From Archilochus colubris (lineage: Eukaryota; Chordata; Aves; Apodiformes; Trochilidae), in assembly GCA_023079485.1 (NCBI GenBank), contig CM041084.1:22348609-22412608 (forward strand): a DNA stretch of 64,000 nt. Direction: 5' to 3'. Position numbers and translations under genes: made by a program. Positions 38,501 to 51,690 of the stretch are shown one piece after another; positions within the stretch are counted from its first letter, which is position 1; each line of letters starts with the position of its first letter. The notes under the pieces were generated by a model. It was not told where the DNA came from. It did no database searches and was given only the letters and a program-made list of their open reading frames with translations.

Positions 38501-39343
38501 ACTTTATTTCAGGTAAGAATTATAGGGTCATTGGATAATAGCTTGAAGATAGTGACTCAGTGTTCAGCATTAATCTAAAAAATAAGTAAACCTTGAGAAA
38601 GGAACAGGAAAAGAAATTCGCCATCATGTTCTTGTAGAAATCCTGCTTGTGTAAATATCATATCAAATATTAATCATCATAAAACAAAAATGACACAGAA
38701 GATTACACAGAGGAATAAGACAACAATGATGTTAGAAGTTCAATATAGCTTCCACGGAGCTGAAAGAAATAGAGGAAGACCCATTGGAATGTAAAACAAA
38801 GAACTGAGAGAGAATGAGATCACAAGCTGAATTTATGCTGATGGTGAGGGAGTAGATGTGCAAAGTTTCTTTTGCTGCTTTGTAGTTCTTACTTAGTGAC
38901 AAATAATGAGGTTATTTTGGTTCTCAGGAGGAGTGGTTTCAAACTGCTCAGCGTTGTGTAACTCTCTACCACCTGAGTCCAAAGGTGTAAATAAGTTAAA
39001 CAATGAAATTTCTTCAAAAAGTTGTTAAGGGTAGGTCTGAATTTAAACTTTGAACTACAAAGTAAACTGCTGGTGGTTAGAAAGATATACAGGAGAAGGG
39101 GTCACATTTATCTATCCTTATACTCTGACAAACTTGACTGCTTTCAGAACCAGGCTAGAGAAACTTTTATTCTGACTTTGTATATTTATCATTGTTCATG
39201 TTCCTCTGACATCTTAAAATTATGTTAATTTTTAAAAAATTATCTGTTTAGATAACTGAAAGTTTGTAGGGTGACTAGAGGGAAAGCTGAGAACTAAACC
39301 TCCATTTTGCAGAATCAAAAGAAAGGAAGTTGATTTGAACAGT
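35516..39343. other. Intron sequence between two CR1 copies
   Basis: Unique sequence apart from the possible old repeat at 37.7 kb and a short CA run (36711-36723). The bases just after 35515 could be a further decayed part of the CR1. No coding recognised. Confidence 0.6.
37690..37870. repeat. Possible ancient amniote interspersed repeat
   Basis: The run aaagggctttataggtcaaa followed by accaatacttcatatttaac resembles, from memory, a conserved word in an old interspersed repeat seen in several amniotes. I cannot name the family. No frame or terminal signature is visible. Confidence 0.3.
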
Positions 39344-41384
39344 ATCATAGAATCGGCTGGGTTGGAAGGGACCTCAGAGATCATCAAGTCCAACCCTTGA
39401 TCTGCTACCGTTGCAGTTACCAGACCATGGCACTGAGTGCCACATCCAGTCTCTTTTTAAATATCTCCAGGGACAGAGAATCCACTACTTCCCTGGGCAG
39501 CCCATTCCAATGCCCGATCACCCTCTCGGTAAAGAAATTCTTTCTAATGTCCAACCGAAACCTCCACTGGGACAACTTGAGACCGTGCCCTCTTGTCTTG
39601 CTGAGAGTTGCCTGGGAAAAGAGACCAACCCCCACCTGGCTACAACCTCCTTTCAGGGAGTTGTAGAGAGTGATGAGGTCTCCCCTGAGCCACCTCTTCT
39701 CCAGGCTGAACAGCCCCAGTTCCCTCAACCTCTCCTCATAGGATCTGTGCTCGAGTCCCTTCACCAGCCTGGTTGCCCTCCTTTTGACCTGCTCCAGGAC
39801 CTCGATATCCTTCCAGAACTGAGGGGCCCAGAACTGGACACAGTACTCGAGGTGTGGCCTCACCAGCGCTGAGTACAGGGGAAGAATCACCTCCTTGGAC
39901 CTGCTGGCAACGCTGTTCCTGATACAGGCCAGGATGCCATTGGCCTTCTTGGCTACCTGGGCACACTGCTGGCTCATGTTCAGCTTCCTGTCAATCCAAA
40001 CTCCAAGGTCCCTCTCTGTCTGGCTGCTCTCCCGCCACTCTGTCCCCAGCCTGTAGCGCTGCATGGGGTTGTTGTGGCCAAAGTGCAGGACCCGGCGCTT
40101 GGCCGTGTTGAACCTCATCCTGTTAGAATCAGCCCAACTCTCCAGTCTGTCCAGGTCCCTCTGCAGAGCCCTCCTGCCTTCCAGCTGATCCACACTTCTC
40201 CCCAGCTTAGTGTCATCTGCAAATTTTCTGATGATGGACTCAATCTCCTCATCTAAATCATCAATAAAGATATTGAACAGAACTGGGCCCAACACTGATC
40301 CCTGGGGGACACCACTAGTGACCGTCTGCCAACTGGATGCAGCCCCGTTCAGCACCACTCTCTGGGCCCAGCCCTCCAGCCAGTTCCTAACCCAGCACAG
40401 GCTGCTCCTGTCGAAGCTGTGGGATGACAGCTTTTTCAGGAGGATGCTGTGGGAGACAGTGTCAAAGGCCTTGCTGAAGTCCAGGTAGACCACATCCACA
40501 GTCCTCTCCTCATCCACCAGTCGGGTCACCTGATCATAAAAGGAGATCAGGTTGGTCAGGCATGACCTGCCCTTCCTAAACCCGCGCTTGTTGGGTCTGA
40601 TCCCTTGCCCATCCTGCAGGTGCTGTGTGATTGCACTGAGGATGATCTGTTCCATGACCCTGCCAGGCACTGAGGTCAGGCTGACGGGCCTGTAGTTTCC
40701 TGGGTCCTCTTTCCGGCCCTTTTTGTGGATTGGCGTGACATTCGCCAACTTCCAGTCATCTGGGATGTCCCCAGTGAGCCAGGACTGTTGGTAGATGATA
40801 GCGAGAGGCTTGGTGAGCTCTTCTGCCAGCTCCCTCATCACCCTTGGGTGGATCCCATCTGGTCCCATAGACTTGTGGGGATCCAAGCAGTTCAATAGAT
40901 CACTGAATGTTTCCTTTTGGATTACAGGAGGGCTGTTTAGATTCACGTCACCCTCTATAAGCTCTAGAAGCCAGCTGTCCTCAGAATAACCTGTCTTACT
41001 CTTGAAAACTGAGGCAAAGAAGGTGTTAAATACCTCAGCCTTTTCTTCATCTTTGACAACTATATTCCTGCCCATGTCCAGTAAAGAATGGATGTTTTTC
41101 TTGTCCCTCTTTTTGCCATTGATGTATCTGTAGAAGGACTTTTTGTTATCCTTCACAGAGGTGGCGAGATTCAGTTCAAGTTGTGCCTTTGTCTCTCTGA
41201 TTTTCTTTCTACACAACCTAGCTATATTCCTAAATTCCTCCTGAGTAATTAGCCCTTTTTTCCATAATTGGTAGGCCCTCTTCTTAACTCTAATTTCTTT
41301 CAAAGTCTCCCTGTTCAGCCAGACCGGTCGTCTTCCCCACCAGCTTGCCTTTTGGCACACTGGTACATCATATATGACCATGGA
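39344..41384 (-). mobile_element. CR1 LINE, 5'-truncated, about 2.0 kb, apparently young
   Basis: Read on the minus strand, the element runs from about 41384 to 39344. It encodes the CR1 reverse transcriptase, has a short 3' UTR of about 73 bases, and ends in the avian CR1 tail ATTCTATG (rev-comp at 39346-39353). A full CR1 is about 4.5 kb with ORF1 and an ORF2 that begins with an endonuclease. Here ORF1 and the endonuclease are missing, and the sequence joins the element in the linker just before the reverse transcriptase, so this is a typical 5' truncation during target-primed insertion. The exact 5' boundary is uncertain by some tens of bases (41320-41385). I see no clear target-site duplication, which is usual for CR1. 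It lies antisense to CDK14. Confidence 0.93.
39417..41381 (-). CDS. CR1 ORF2 remnant: reverse transcriptase plus C-terminal domain, 654 codons open
   Basis: Seen: an uninterrupted 654-residue frame. Residues 1-200 hold the linker ([10 protein letters not shown] at 16-25, [17 protein letters not shown] at 68-84, [13 protein letters not shown] at 169-181). Reverse-transcriptase motifs follow in order: [20 protein letters not shown] (218-237), [12 protein letters not shown] (267-278), motif [14 protein letters not shown] with Asp301, motif [15 protein letters not shown] (356-369), and the catalytic FADD (387-390). A CR1-specific C-terminal region follows ([32 protein letters not shown]). It ends at a TAA (39417-39419). 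Known: this family copies its own RNA into DNA at a nicked target. The endonuclease half of ORF2 is absent and the first ATG is probably fortuitous, so the copy cannot mobilise by itself. The catalytic residues look intact. Absence of stops over 1.96 kb points to a recent insertion. Confidence 0.92.
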   Translation of the reverse strand: MVIYDVPVCQKASWWGRRPVWLNRETLKEIRVKKRAYQLWKKGLITQEEFRNIARLCRKKIRETKAQLELNLATSVKDNKKSFYRYINGKKRDKKNIHSLLDMGRNIVVKDEEKAEVFNTFFASVFKSKTGYSEDSWLLELIEGDVNLNSPPVIQKETFSDLLNCLDPHKSMGPDGIHPRVMRELAEELTKPLAIIYQQSWLTGDIPDDWKLANVTPIHKKGRKEDPGNYRPVSLTSVPGRVMEQIILSAITQHLQDGQGIRPNKRGFRKGRSCLTNLISFYDQVTRLVDEERTVDVVYLDFSKAFDTVSHSILLKKLSSHSFDRSSLCWVRNWLEGWAQRVVLNGAASSWQTVTSGVPQGSVLGPVLFNIFIDDLDEEIESIIRKFADDTKLGRSVDQLEGRRALQRDLDRLESWADSNRMRFNTAKRRVLHFGHNNPMQRYRLGTEWRESSQTERDLGVWIDRKLNMSQQCAQVAKKANGILACIRNSVASRSKEVILPLYSALVRPHLEYCVQFWAPQFWKDIEVLEQVKRRATRLVKGLEHRSYEERLRELGLFSLEKRWLRGDLITLYNSLKGGCSQVGVGLFSQATLSKTRGHGLKLSQWRFRLDIRKNFFTERVIGHWNGLPREVVDSLSLEIFKKRLDVALSAMVW

Positions 41385-44300
41385 GTCTACATTTCTTCAG
41401 TATAACTCTCTCACTGACATAAACACATTTCTGTCCTGTTACTGTCCTCATAATAATAACATGACAGCCGTAGAGACTGATTTAATATAATGTATATTGA
41501 ATCCATTAAGACATCTGAGATGACAGTTAATCAGTTATTTGTTCTTCCACATGATGAAACGTGTTGGTTCATAGATTGCTGTAATAAAATGTTTTTATAG
41601 CATCTTGTATCCCTCAGTAACTTCCTGTGACAAAGAGCAGAACCTTAGATACCTACCAGTGGAACTTCAGACTGGTAGACAGAGCGTGCAGCTGTGGAAC
41701 TGGAATTCAGTCCCAGCTCCTGGGCTGCTGGTTCTTCTGCCACTTGTCACATCTTAAAGACAAACATGTGAAGAGTGAAAATATAAACAGGTTGTTACCA
41801 GTTAAAAGGAAATAAACTTGTAGGGAGCCTGGAATAATTGCTGAAATTATCTCACGCCTCAAAACACTGTATTGATTAAATGTCATTGTTGTGAGTTTCT
41901 TTTATTAGCAGTGGCAGATATCTCTGAAAACAGAACCAGTCAGAGGCTTCCTTATAGGCATTCTCTAGAAAAGATACTTTGTGACATTCCCTCTGCCCCT
42001 TCAGTTTCAGTATTTGGATACCAAATTTCAGGAAGACCAGAATTTAGGGAAATTGTTCTCCAAATTCCAGTGCAGATGCGTGCAGGTAAACCTCATATAA
42101 GTTCACAGTCATGCAAACCTCTTGGTTTGGAGTTCTTCACGGTCCCACATGAGAGAGTGAAGGCAAGAATAATTGCAAGGTTTCCTCATTTCTTTCTTAT
42201 TGTGAATGTCAACAAAAGATCTCTGACTTTTCACTCAATTTCTAGGTCAGTGCTTTATTAGTTATTTTAAGGCACAGTCTTCAATCTTCTGCAGATGCTC
42301 TGTCAACCTCCTTCAATGCCAAAAGTGTCATCCTTATTTAATGGAGCAATCATATTCACCTGAACACTCACAGTTGTCTTTCACTGAGAAAATATGGTAT
42401 AAATTACTTAAAAAATTAGATCAAATTTTAGGCTTCAAGTCAATCCAAGACCATATTCCCAAGCTGTTGGATGTTCTGTAAAAGCAGTTTTTATATGTAC
42501 TGTAGAGGCCACAGAGAAAGCTCTCAAGAGTTCTGGTTAATTTTCTGAAAATAATTTATATGTTGCCTAGGGTAGTTGGCTGTATTATCCTACTTCTGGT
42601 ACATCTTCAGAGTTTCATCATGTAATGGTCTAGATTGGCTTAAAGCTATAAAGTGGTAGGATGCTTATTTCCATATAACTTCTACCCTTTCCACAGAGAT
42701 CACCAGGGTCTTTGCCTGTGGAACTTGAATTCATAGATTACATGATCTCTTGCTGTGATCCTCAGTGGATTTTTCACCAGGAATTTTGATTATCTTTCAT
42801 AATAAAGCATGTAAGGAAGAGAGAGAGGCAGCTGAACAATGCTGGTGAGATTTGGTAGTTCAATTCCAGCACAAGAGTTGTCAGCAGTTCCTCCCCTTTG
42901 AAAGTGGTTGCTTTATTGTTTTGCATAACATGAATTCACTGTTTTCATTGCGTGGCAAAATTAGCAGAGAGCAAAAGCCTTAAGGACTGAAGTTATGGCT
43001 GAAAGGAGCAACACTCAGAGAAGAAGAATAAAATGGATCCAGTTTTTTCAAAGTGAATACTGTTAATATGCAAGCACATCATAGGAATGTGGAGGTTGAT
43101 TTGGCTTTGTATTTTTTTAACCACAGTAACTTCAATTTTGCACATAAATCTTTTTTTTACTTAGAAAACCTGAGTTTTTCCGTTGAAATGTAGAAAGACA
43201 TCAGGTGAAATATAAAAACCCCAACAAAGCCTTTCATGTGAGTATCTCAAAGTGAAAACTAGGGGAGGTTAAAATTCAGTGCTTTCAAACAAGATGAGAA
43301 TTTCAGTGTGTGACATATTTAAACTTGAGAAAAAGATGAAGGCGAATACATCTTTTTGTGTTAAGTTTTAATTCATTTAGAGAAAGTTTTCATCTTCTAG
43401 CTATAATTCTATAGATGACTCTGAAAAGGGCTATCACTGAGTTTTGTTCCTGTACGAGATGATCTGTAACAACATATGTAACTCAAAAATAAAGCATTTT
43501 CAGGGATTCTTCCTTGGGGATTATGCTGATAGCTATTAAAAAGCTATCAATAATTCTTTATAACTCTCTCTAATGAAAAAAATTGTAAACTGTCTCTAGT
43601 ATTCATCATGAAAATTTGTAACACAAAATTAATTATTTTTTTTCCTGATTAGCTAGGGTTTTGTGGTTTGTTTTTTTTTTCTTTGTTTCTTTGGGATTTT
43701 TTTGTATTGCAAATATGAGAATTGTCAACCATGTGGGTTTAGGGATTGTATGTCCTAGTAGATTGGTTAGTTTAATAAAAGCTTCTCCACTAAGCCATCC
43801 TACTGATTGTTACCATCTTCCAGACAGAGTACACATATTTGAATTTTATGCTACTTGAGTTCTTTGTGGTGTTTCTGAAAAATTGTCAAATAAGATGTGG
43901 ATTTAAATGCCTTTTTTTCCCCTGAGTTCTGTACTGTTCCCCTTCATCCTCAGACAAATTTAATGTTGACAGAACAAAGATGAGAAATGTAAATGTTCCG
44001 AATGTATTTTCTCTTAATTTACATTGGAAGCCTTTTTATCATGTTTTCTTTGGATCCCAACACTTGAGACACCCAAGGATAAAATTCTGGCCTAGGGAGT
44101 AGAAGAAGTGAAGTTCTGGAGAAGTGAAGCCTTCTCCTGCTTAAAAAGCTAACAAACTTAGTTGTATTCTGGAATATGCCCCTGTGATTAATATTGGGAA
44201 ATAGATGAGGGTAAAAAATATCAAGTGCTACTTAATTTTGGGAGCATCTTTGGGAATTTGCTCATGGTCTTCAAGTTTTAGTGTCACTGAAGCTACTGAC

Positions 44301-47300
44301 GCTAGACTGTGCTGTGAACCTTGAGAAGCATTTAAGCATGTGTTCAAGTCTTGGTGACTACAGTGGGACTTGAGCAAATGTGTGGAGTTTCAGCACACTG
44401 TGCTTGCAAAGTGGGACTCTATGGAGAAACCTCTTTCCAATGTGATGTAGGTCACTGGAGCCACCCAGGGCGTGTGCTAGGGCTGTGTTTCATCTGCTGG
44501 TTAGTGGCACCTCCTTATTACGTAAAAATAAAAAATATTTCTGGGTGTTCAGGATGTCATCTCAGTTGAGCTGTGTTCTTTCTCTCCTGAGAGTTTCATT
44601 TATGTATATGTTACTGTTCCCTGTCCTAGCGTAGTCTGCCCAGTGCTCCCCCAAACCTGGAAGGTTTCTGGGGAGCTGGGAGCCATCTGAAGCACAGGCC
44701 AGCAGGGGCTGCTGTAGGAGTAGGAGATGGAGAAGATTTCCTGCTTCCCTTTTGGAGAAACCCTCCTGGAGGGCTTGCTTCTGCACCCTCTCTTGCCTTG
44801 TACCACACCCAAGTTCACATGAGCTCAGCAGTGGATACCCAGCCTGGAGTAGGTGTCTGTCTCTTAACTCACAGCTCTGCATATTTTGTGTGTTCATAAA
44901 TTAAATACTACTCTTCATCCTTACAATGCTAAAAGTAACTTCAGTGTTCAGATTTTGGCTCACTACATTTTAAAATGCTTTTTCATATTTATTGTTTCTG
45001 TAAAAGTGGACAGTGGCAATACATAGCGTGTATTTCCAGATACCCTTAGATTATCACTTTAATATAATTTGCTTCTCAAGAACTTGCTGGTTTCCTTCAG
45101 TTCTGGGACATAATTAAATTGGGGTTGATTAGTTGCATCCTTTTTCTTGAATGCTGATTTTTTTTCCTTAATTCCTATGAAATCACCATTAACTATTTTG
45201 TTTGCAGTTTGGTATTGGGTTGAGGCAGCCCTACATGGTAAATCAATATATTTTTGAAAAGACTGCTGTAAATTGCCTAGATAGCATATGCATGGTTACT
45301 TTGGCTGCAATGCTGCTGCAGAGCCTGGATACTCTGCCTTTCTGGGAACTCCACAGGCAAGTCCATCATATTAAAAAAAAAAAAAATCTTTTCACAAAGA
45401 GCATGATATTGCTGGTGAAATTTAGACAGAGAAATACTGTACCCATGGTCCTCATCTCTACCTTTTATATTTTATTCCACTGGGATTCCCCTGTCTTGAG
45501 GGATTTCTTTGTTTTCTGCTTTAGATTTCCCCCTTTCTTAGCTGTAGTACAGCCGTACCGTTTCAGCTTGCTAGTGCAGAAAGATGTTGTGAATTCAGTT
45601 GCTGAATGAGGCCGGCCTGACTGCAAACACCAACATTGCTAGAGAGATGTCAAAGAGTTGCAGGTGAATCTAACCTGATCTGGGCAACAGCAAAACGGTA
45701 AGATGGGGCTTCTTTAAATCTCTGGGATTAATTGGGTGCTGGGGCTTCCTGTTTCAACCTGGAGCCTAGTTATCACATGCTTCCAACTTAAACAGGATTC
45801 ATTCTGTGCATATCAGGGTGGGTTTTTTTCAGGAATGGTTAAAAACCAGGCAGAGGGAGGCAGTGGGAAGCTGGGAACGCCACATGAGACCTCTCGGCAG
45901 CAACCCTGGTGAGAGTCCCTGGCAGCACTGCCTGCGGTTTGTAAATATCAGGGAAAAGGTAGGGGAAGGCTTAAAAGCAATGCTTTTCTTGATACAGCTT
46001 TGTATTTCTCTTTCCAGCAGCCGTGTTTATTATTGTATTAAGAGAGTAGTATGGGCAATTTTTTCCGATATATGCTTGGCTGAACGCCCTCTGGGACAAG
46101 TGAGTGAAGGACGTGATCAGCCACTTTTTCATCTCTGCTAACAAGTCTGTGCATCTTGCTGGATCTGAATAAATGTCTTTATCAGTTACAGATGTGCTTG
46201 GTAGCGGAAGATAAAATTAAAATGATCTTTTATAAATACATACTATATCGTGGACGTCATATCTTTTTGCCTTGTTAACCACTTATTATTCAATTTCTCT
46301 TGCAGGCTGCCTTTATTTAATAAAACAAAAAGCAAGGTAGTCATTTTAAGTAGTCATTCTTGAATGCTTATATAGGAGTGTGTTGGCAGCAGTTTCGATC
46401 TTAGTGGAATATTTCAGTGTTAGAAAGCTTAGAGCAGCAGTGTGCTCAGGGAAAAAGAGGAGGAAAAAAGCAGCAGTTATAATTAGTACAAGAGAGAAAG
46501 AATGTATAGAATAATTTGAAATATTTTTGGTGTCTTAACTGACAGCCAGTGTGTTTCAGTTGTAGATCAAACTGGAGATTAATCTCAACAGAACGTCAGT
46601 GTAATTGAACAAAAAAAAATTATTTCAATATCTGGTCTGGCATTTAAAGAAAACCAACTGTGTTAGTAATGGTAGAAAGATGAAATATGTTTTTTGCTGT
46701 TACTAGTTAAGGGTAAAAGCAGATAGTTTTATTTCTAGAGTATTGTGTTTATACTTTATGCAGTATGTGAATTATACCTTAAGAAGAGATCAGTTGTATA
46801 TCAAGGTGGGATCAAATAACGAGTTTGACAGCATTTCATGTTTGTTTTTTCTGTACTTGCCAATTAAGGAGTTTATCTTCTTAGACAGTGAACACGATTA
46901 AAGGGTGAATATCCAGCCCTATCACAATTATTTTCTGAAGGCTTCATTATTATTTTTCTGGAGTTCCTTGTTTAAAAAGAATTCTAAATGTGTGACACTA
47001 GATGTACTTCAATGTAAGCAATGTGAAGTCAGCTCTTTCACACTGTATACAAACTTAATTTGCATAGTTTTGTCTTGTAAAGTGGAGATGCTATTTTTTT
47101 GTCAAGAATAACCTTGAATGGTCCTAATACAATAATAATTTTAGCTGCAAGCCTTCTTAATGGACATTTTCCTTTGCTTATTCTGTCTTAACTACTAATA
47201 ATTGCAAACCTTCAGTGCCATTGTTTAATAGACAGAAGTAGCCCAAACACTTGTGCTTGCTCTCATGCTGTACAAAGAATGAAAGTCCAGAAACTCTTAG

Positions 47301-50300
47301 GCAGATGTGATTTTTTTAAAGCAGATTTTAAATTAGAGTATTTCTCAACGATGTATTTTTGTCTGTATATGCATGTGAAAGTTGTTTCTTCCACCAGCTT
47401 TCTTATCCCAAATGTTTTTCTTTCCGAATATAAAACTGTCAGCTCTGTTCACTGTGTTACTGCTGTCTCTGGGCTTCACCCATTTTAGTTTTCTAAGCTA
47501 AGAAAATCAATAACATTTCAGACATTTTTTGATTGATAAATATTCCCTATGCTAAAATTCAGCTAAACAGAGATCCCAAATTAATATTTGGCGGAAAAAA
47601 CCATAATGTGGAAAACATGATGAAGAGTTAAAAATGTAGATGGGAAAGGTAAAGAAATGCCTAGTTTAATAGGTGGTTAGTTCTGTGTGCTCTGTAAAGA
47701 TTGCAATCTTCTCTGTGTGGATCAGTTCTGTAGTGAGGCTGAGGTCTGTTGCAGCAGGAGATAAGCACTTACCTGAGGAGAGAATGTTTGCCATAGTCTC
47801 CTTCATGTCCCTGACTCCAGGTAGGAAGAACTTCAAAAAGCTGTAGTTGAGCAGAAAAATCATCTTCAGATGCAAAGGTTAGCCAGTCTTTGGAAATTCT
47901 ATAGCAAAAATGGTCAGCTTACTATCTCTTTTTTGCTCTTTTTCTCTGTAAGTTCTAAGCAGAATTAAGCAAGAAAAAACCGCTAAAACCAAGCCCACTC
48001 AGGTTTTGTAGCATTTTTCACCTCACACTGTAAGCTCAGGTGGGCTGTTAAGATGACTCCTGAGCAGGTGCCATGCTCAGGAAAGTAGCTTGTGTTTCTC
48101 TGAGACCCCACAGCCCTGAAAATGGACAGTGCTGTTGGAAGGGCCTGGTACCAGTCCACACCACAAGTGGACCTGGTTGGTCCCAAGGCTCATCTGGCCT
48201 GGGCACTGGCAGAGGGAGTCACACAGCTCCACTGGGCTCCGGCTTCCAGAGGCAAGAGATTATTTTGTCCTTTAAGGGAAACCCTTGCATGGTGCCAGAT
48301 TTTTTTACCTCATGCAGGTTTCAGTGTGCTGTCCTGGCCTGACTTCTGTGGTCTGCAGGAATTTGCTGGGGAGAGAGCGGGTGTGGATGCTCAGCCTGGG
48401 TCAGGTGAGGCTTCAGGCTGACACACGAGTAACTTCTCTGTAAATGTGGAGGTAGACGTGACTTCTAAAGCCCACAGGAGCTGCTAGGAGAGTTCTCTTG
48501 CGGTTATTTCCCTTTGAAGTCCTGGCAAAATATACAGCCATCAGGCTGTATATTTATTTATTTATACATGCTTTGTAAACTGAGTTTGATAATATTAGTG
48601 TTAAAATTTTCCTAAATGTTTCAGTTATGGATACAATAATTGCAGCTTAGTTGAAGTGAAGGAGAGTATTCTAGCAAATAGGAATGGAAACAACAGAGAA
48701 ATTGTGTGATACCAGTATTCCAAAGTCTAGTTTTGAACTAAAGAAAAACAAAAGTGGTGTTCTTAAACTGGGAAGAACAGGTTAAATATTATGTTTGCTG
48801 AGCTTGAGTTCCCTTAGGTAGGTCCACACTGACTTCTAACATCTTTAATTAGGTTTCTCTTTGGATAACATGGCAGGAAGGTACATTAGTTCATTAGTTA
48901 AGTTCATTAGTTAAGGAATAGACTTAAGTACTTTACTTTTTTAAAGCCTACTATCACCAAGTTAATGTCAGAAAAACTTCTCCCAGTAGCAACTTCACCA
49001 GTCAAGAATGATAAGTTGTTGATATATTTTCAGAATTATGGATTATGCACCTCTCTTTCATTTGTGGCATATTTTTCACTGATATATTTTGTTCTACTCC
49101 CTAATGTAAGCCTACAAATAGTTTTGGATTTAGCAATTTAGCAAAGAGCAAGCAATGAAATAACAATTTAACATTGAATTTTGACTTCAGGGGGGTGATT
49201 TTGTGTAAGACCTTTGGATCAACACTTTAAATATGTAATTTTACCTCTATAAAAATAACTTTAGGGCTTTTCCCTAGGGCTGGTGAACTGAAGTAAATTG
49301 TGATTTTGTTCTTTTGTTTATTGTATTTCTGTGTGGATGGCTTTCTCTGAAGTTCCTGTCCAGTGATGGGCAGGTCCACAGAGGATGCAGAAATAGGCAG
49401 TTTTATCTGGTTTTATCTTACTGCAAGATAGGGTGCTAGGCAAAACTGGTATGAAAAGTGGGAAGAGTTTTTTTGTTTTGACTTGGAAAAAGTGTTTAGA
49501 ATTTATTATTAGAATTTGGGTAAGTTAATACTATATTAAAACTTGCTGTGTTATCCTGCAGACCAGGAGATCTGTTGCAGCTTCTGATTGGAAAAGTTTT
49601 GTGATAAACTTCAGCTAGACAATATATAAAGTAATCTAAGCTAATAGCAAATATATCAGCAAACTTTTGACCCAGTCTTTATCATTCTATCCTGGAAATT
49701 GTACAGAACTAATTTCATATGCATTTTAGTTTTGTTGTATAGGATTTTTATAATTTAATATTAAAGTTTCTACACTTGCCTGAAGAGGAAGGTACCAAAT
49801 TTTTCCAAGTAAGCATTAAGGACGTAAAACCAAAATACACTTTTTATGTATTGTGAAAGCTCAGCTTCATTTAATTAATTTCTGATGCTTTTCTGCCTAC
49901 AGGCTTAGCACATTCAAATATGTCCTCTCCTAGTTTATTAAATCTTTTTCTAAGTGCAAAGAAAATTTATTTAGACTTGCAGAGAATAAGTGTAGAATAC
50001 ACTTGCCCAGACTTCCCTGTAAATATTGCATTTTAATGAACAAATGGGTTCTGTTTATAAATATTGGCTATAGAAATGTTATTTTAATGTTGTGCAAAAA
50101 AGTTGTCTTGGAAAGTTCTACAGTTTAATGATGAGGCTGGTTGGTTGTGCTGCTGCCTGGAGAAGCTGTGGAACCACCACCCATAACTTTCAAGTTGGCA
50201 AGGAATTCCCTGTATTTGGCAAAGTAGTTCAGATACATAAAATCATATCATTATAAAATGTGATTATACTGCTGGTAGGCAGCCGTGCAGAGAAAGGCAT

Positions 50301-50843
50301 GCAAAGTATCTGCAGTCAGTCTCAGTTTTGTGAAAAACTTTAATGAGGAAGCTAATGTACTGTAAGGGTGGAAGACTTCTCACAGATGTTCTAAATTCAT
50401 TGAAAGATGTGTTTCTTGACCATTTTCATTGTTCATAGAAAATGATTCGAGATAAACTCAGTTTCAGAGGTGCAAATTGCCATCAAATGCAGAAAGCTTG
50501 GCTGTTTTGTACTGTAACAGCTTTTTCTTGAGAATTGATTTGAGCACAGTCATAAGTCCACTGCAGCACATGTTTTTGTTTGAGCACATCAAAGAAGCAG
50601 CAATTTTCACTTCTCTGTTGAAATAACTTGTTTTCCAAAAGTTGAGCATTATTTCTATGCTGTTCAGAGAGTTGTTATAAAATTACCATCCTTACAATGA
50701 TCTCTTCCCACTCTCAGTTTGAAACCTCTCCATTTTAATTTTAACAACTTTAGGTGTTATCATGGTATCATTTTCATTATGCCCTCAGACAAAATTCTGA
50801 GTTGTGGGACATGGTGTGTTTGCAGAGATGCTGCCATTTTTAA
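41385..50843. other. Intron sequence, no gene recognised
   Basis: Unique sequence with short A/T runs (43670s, 45374-45386), a hairpin with 8 bp arms (43527-43549) and the 13 bp duplication at 48890. Frames at 41872-42261 (129 codons) and 45202-45609 (135 codons) match nothing known. Confidence 0.65.
48890..48915. repeat. 13 bp perfect tandem duplication
   Basis: ttcattagttaag is present at 48890-48902 and again at 48903-48915, with a partial copy (cattag) before it. Confidence 0.92.
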
Positions 50844-50862
50844 TTTTTTTTTTTTTTTTTTT
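50844..50862. repeat. Poly(T) tract, about 19 nt
   Basis: T run preceded by ccatttttaa. It lies about 180 bases before an opposite-polarity A-rich tract (51041-51076). Confidence 0.9.
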
Positions 50863-51040
50863 CACTGTTGCACATTATGTACTGAGAAGCAAGGTTAACC
50901 ATGCTTCCATATACCTTTTTGCTTTGAAAGTTATTGTGCTACTGCAGGTCTGAGAAATCTGCAGTAGCTGCCAGGAAATTTGTTTAAGATTTTTCATTCA
51001 AGTTTTACAGAGTTTTGTAACCAGTTCATTTATCTGAGCG

Positions 51041-51079
51041 AGAAAAAAAGAAAAAAAAAAAAAGAAAAGAAAAAAGAGG
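51041..51079. repeat. A/G-only tract (A-rich polypurine)
   Basis: About 39 bases of A with scattered G and no pyrimidine. A simple polypurine sequence, possibly grown by slippage. Confidence 0.9.
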
Positions 51080-51625
51080 TCTGTTTTGTATGAGATCCAA
51101 ATGCAGATGAGGTCTTTCTTAATTTAATTGTTGTGAAGCTGTATTTCTCATCCTTGTCTAAACTTTTAAACTTTCATGAAAGAAAACCATGGCAGAAAGG
51201 TCATGGATGGCTGTTACTAAGATTTGTTTGAGATTGAGTTGGAATATAGGTTATGCAGAGCTCTGGAGAGTAGTCACACAAGAGAATAACAAAGTTGAAG
51301 CTCTTTTTTTGTCTATACATTTATTCTGTGCTGATTTGATAGAGGATAGCTTGTCAAATTCAGTCATTTGGAAGATAACATGTAAGGGAGCAGATCTAGA
51401 GGTGCTCACAGACCTTGTCTTCACTCGTGGCATTGATCAGCCTTGGAATCTACATTTCTCAGCCTGCAGGGTTGTTGACCTCAGGGATGAAACACCTAAG
51501 AGCAGAAGAGGTTTCTTTCTTGATACTAGAATGAAACTTTGAAATGTATTAGAAGAATAAAATAAAGAACTCTCATTATCTAATTTTTCCTCCAGCTTTC
51601 ACTAAAGATAGTATAAAGGAACTTT

Positions 51626-51690
51626 GAAAGAGAAGGAAGGAAAGGAAAGAAGAAAAATGTGGAAAAGAGGGAAGGGAATAAAGTAAGGAA
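51626..51690. repeat. Purine-rich GA/GGAA stretch
   Basis: Nearly all-purine sequence with repeated aagga/gaagg words (gaaagagaaggaaggaaagg), broken only by atgtgg and a few T. It includes GGAA words that ETS proteins can bind, but low complexity alone explains it. Confidence 0.75.

Noticed and set aside
39411..39872. 153-codon plus frame opposite the CR1 reverse transcriptase, and similar plus frames at 7078-7619
   Set aside because: They are shadows of the minus-strand CR1 coding sequence.
41872..42261. 129-codon plus frame downstream of the CR1
   Set aside because: Not a CR1 frame and not similar to any protein I know. No start context or splice sites to support it.
42840..42880. B-box-like word (agttcaattccagc)
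   Set aside because: No A box at the proper distance and no acceptor-stem pairing.
43527..43549. Hairpin with 8 bp arms and a 7-base loop
   Set aside because: Arms of this size with a loop are expected by chance several times in 64 kb of AT-rich DNA.
45202..45609. 135-codon plus frame
   Set aside because: Contains an A-run translated as poly-Lys and no domain. Treated as chance.
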